Assembly: GCA_964544115.1 (NCBI GenBank)
Contig: CAZJBP010000084.1
Location: 1 to 16,095 of the forward strand
From: CAZJBP01 sp964544115
GTDB lineage: Bacteria > Verrucomicrobiota > Kiritimatiellia > UBA8416 > JADHWI01
Direction: 5' to 3'
Length of the DNA: 16,095 bases
Position 1 is the first letter of the stretch; each line of letters opens with the position of its first letter. Made by a program: the position numbers and the translations under genes. The notes under the pieces are model-generated. The model was not told where the DNA came from. It ran no database searches and saw only the letters and a list, made by a program, of their open reading frames with translations. Shown here in pieces: positions 15,162-16,095 of the stretch.

Positions 15162-15281
15162 TTCTGCCGACTCCTCTTCAGCCGCGTCCGCCAGGTCGCG
15201 GGCAGGCAGAGGACACTAGCCCATCCCGCCGACCACCTCAAGCGCGCAACCGGAGCGATCGCGGGCTACCTTCCTTTCGGT

Positions 15282-15322
15282 GACGGGATCGAATGGCGCT
15301 TGGTTAAGCGCCGATTCCCGTC
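15282..15322. other. strong hairpin in the gap upstream of pgpA
   Basis: GGCGCTT (15295-15301) and AAGCGCC (15306-15312) form a perfect 7-bp stem with a GGTT loop. A second stem, GACGGG/CCCGTC (15282-15287 with 15317-15322), encloses it across an internal loop. It is about 120 nt upstream of pgpA and just before a repeat block. With no U-tract, a terminator role is doubtful; it could be part of the pgpA leader or a repeat boundary. Confidence 0.45.
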
Positions 15323-15323
15323 C

Positions 15324-15399
15324 GAATCCTAATCCTGAACCTAATCGTAATCCATTATGCACGAGCGGATTAAGAGCAAGATTAGGATTACGATTAAGA
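15324..15399. repeat. second ATTACG/ATTAAG inverted repeat block
   Basis: The left arm (15324-15352) is built of CCTAATC/CGTAATC units. The right arm (15369-15399) reads GATTAAGAGCAAGATTAGG and continues GATTACGATTAAG. The arms are imperfect inverted copies of each other. GATTAAGAGCAAGATTA nearly matches the left arm at 2514-2539 read on the minus strand, so the two blocks, 12.7 kb apart, belong to one repeat type. Confidence 0.6.
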
Positions 15400-15429
15400 C
15401 GGCACGGACCCCATAAGTAAGTGCCATCT

Positions 15430-15560
15430 CGTGTCGGGATCGCCATCGGCATCGACCTTGGCGCAACCGCCCTGGCGCTCAGCCGATTCGGTGCCCATGG
15501 GTTCATGCGCGATCGGAACGAGGACGACGACGAGGACGGGAACGAATACGCTCGCCATGG
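15430..15560. other. low-complexity intergenic sequence
   Basis: Short degenerate units such as ATCGCCATCGGCATCGACC (from about 15438) and GACGACGACGAGGACGGGAA (from about 15523). A 67-codon frame (15421-15624) crosses it but has no ribosome binding site and encodes an Asp/Glu/Asn-rich run, so I treat it as non-coding. With the hairpin and repeat block before it, this makes up the gene-free space from 15162 to 15874; I see nothing further in 15625-15740. Confidence 0.4.
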
Positions 15561-15748
15561 CGCGGCGAGCGGGAAAAGCCGGGCATTTGGCAACATCGTG
15601 CCCGATATGCAGTCAGAGGCATGAGGCAAGCTGCACCCTTGACCATCAACGTCGTTGGCGGGGTGGCGTGCATCTTCACCCGTCGCAACACATTGTCATT
15701 CGGTCAGTAAGAGAGGAGGGCAAGCCCATCAGAATCCACTCGCGTGCC

Positions 15749-15776
15749 TTGACAAGAAGCCGCGTTCTGGGACAAT
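15749..15776 (+). promoter_or_regulatory. candidate promoter of the terminal lipoprotein gene
   Basis: A perfect -35 TTGACA (15749-15754) is followed after 16 nt by GACAAT (15771-15776; 4 of 6 -10 positions). It is about 100 nt upstream of the start at 15875. A TACAAT at 15859-15864 is an alternative -10 but lacks a good -35. Confidence 0.35.
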
Positions 15777-15874
15777 CCAACCCAGAGGCTGGTTGTCACG
15801 CACAGGCGCAGTGCCCCCACGTGACGCCAGTCCGGCCAGCAAAAGACAAGTTGCCAGATACAATAGTTGGCGAC

Positions 15875-16095
15875 ATGAACATGATACACAGAACCATACC
15901 GATGATCTCTCTGGTGGTGATGTCGCTGGCGTTCACGGGTTGCATGGTTGTGCGACAGACATCCACGTTCGACTCTAGCGACGAGTTGCGCTCAATAGGT
16001 CCAGTCCACATGCGTCTGTCACCCGCCTTCGATGTGGACCACAATGCCTATGCCCGCAGGGACGTTCGCGGATTTCGCCTCTACATCCGGTTTGA
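15875..16095 (+). CDS. partial lipoprotein of unknown function (runs off the window)
   Basis: Starting at ATG 15875 the frame is open to the last base, giving 73 codons. Residues 1-22 form a signal peptide (MNMIHRTIPMISLVVMSLAF) that ends in the lipobox FTGC, so Cys23 would be lipidated. The position -3 Phe is slightly atypical. The mature part begins MVVRQTSTFDSSDELRSIGP and contains no motif I recognise. No clear Shine-Dalgarno sequence is visible; ATG at 15881 is a second choice. GC content and codon use are less extreme than in the genes to its left. Function cannot be assigned from this fragment. Confidence 0.65.
   Translation, partial: MNMIHRTIPMISLVVMSLAFTGCMVVRQTSTFDSSDELRSIGPVHMRLSPAFDVDHNAYARRDVRGFRLYIRF

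Noticed and set aside
15484..15494. CGATTCGGTGC, identical to part of the right end of element copy 1
   Set aside because: Only 11 bases match, and no core or second end is nearby; chance is sufficient.
15421..15624. 67-codon plus-strand frame
   Set aside because: Low-complexity Asp/Glu/Asn run, no ribosome binding site, next to repeat blocks.
15655..15978. 107-codon plus-strand frame overlapping the terminal lipoprotein
   Set aside because: It conflicts with the frame at 15875, which has a clear signal peptide and lipobox; this one has neither motif nor ribosome binding site.

Overview
The window is a GC-rich bacterial chromosome segment with one tRNA gene, ten complete protein genes, one partial protein gene, and repeat-rich gaps between gene blocks. 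No single gene fixes the taxon. A PocR-type AraC regulator next to a corrinoid protein, a GH127-type glycosidase, several zinc peptidases, lipoproteins, and imperfect GATTACG/GATTAAG repeats would suit an anaerobic polysaccharide or methyl-group user of the PVC group (Kiritimatiellota or Planctomycetota-like), often known only from metagenomes. That placement is an inference with low confidence.

Layout. (a) 7-83: tRNA-Arg(ACG), minus strand. (b) 165-521: a 357-bp element without a credible gene, bounded by near-perfect 23-bp terminal inverted repeats and flanked by an imperfect 9-10 bp direct repeat. (c) 598-2463: YgiQ-family radical SAM protein. (d) 2514-2621: long imperfect hairpin of ATTACG-type repeats between convergent genes. 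(e) 2674-3906, minus: PocR/AraC-type regulator, divergent from (f) 4086-6640: corrinoid protein, ketopantoate reductase-family dehydrogenase and M28 lipoprotein peptidase. (g) 6647-8674, minus: GH127/DUF1680 glycosidase. (h) 8737-9193: a second, diverged copy of the element in (b), inverted, flanked by an exact 9-bp direct repeat. (i) 9211-15161, minus: a compact cluster reading pgpA, M16 peptidase, comEC-like, S41 protease, tsaD. (j) 15162-15874: about 700 bp without a convincing gene, holding a strong hairpin, a second ATTACG-type inverted repeat and low-complexity sequence. (k) 15875 to the window end: start of a lipoprotein gene.

How the genes fit together. The regulator and corrinoid protein look like a control/effector pair for corrinoid-dependent methyl transfer, but no methyltransferase or reductive activase lies in the window. 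The dehydrogenase and the peptidase overlap by 4 nt and are probably translationally coupled. The five-gene minus-strand cluster has gaps of 1 to 57 nt and mixes envelope or lipid functions (PgpA, ComEC channel, secreted S41 protease) with TsaD, an essential tRNA-modification enzyme. I saw no CRISPR array, prophage, integrase or transposase. The most notable structure is the pair of MITE-like elements, which share end motifs, a ~100-bp hairpin core and the same internal order.
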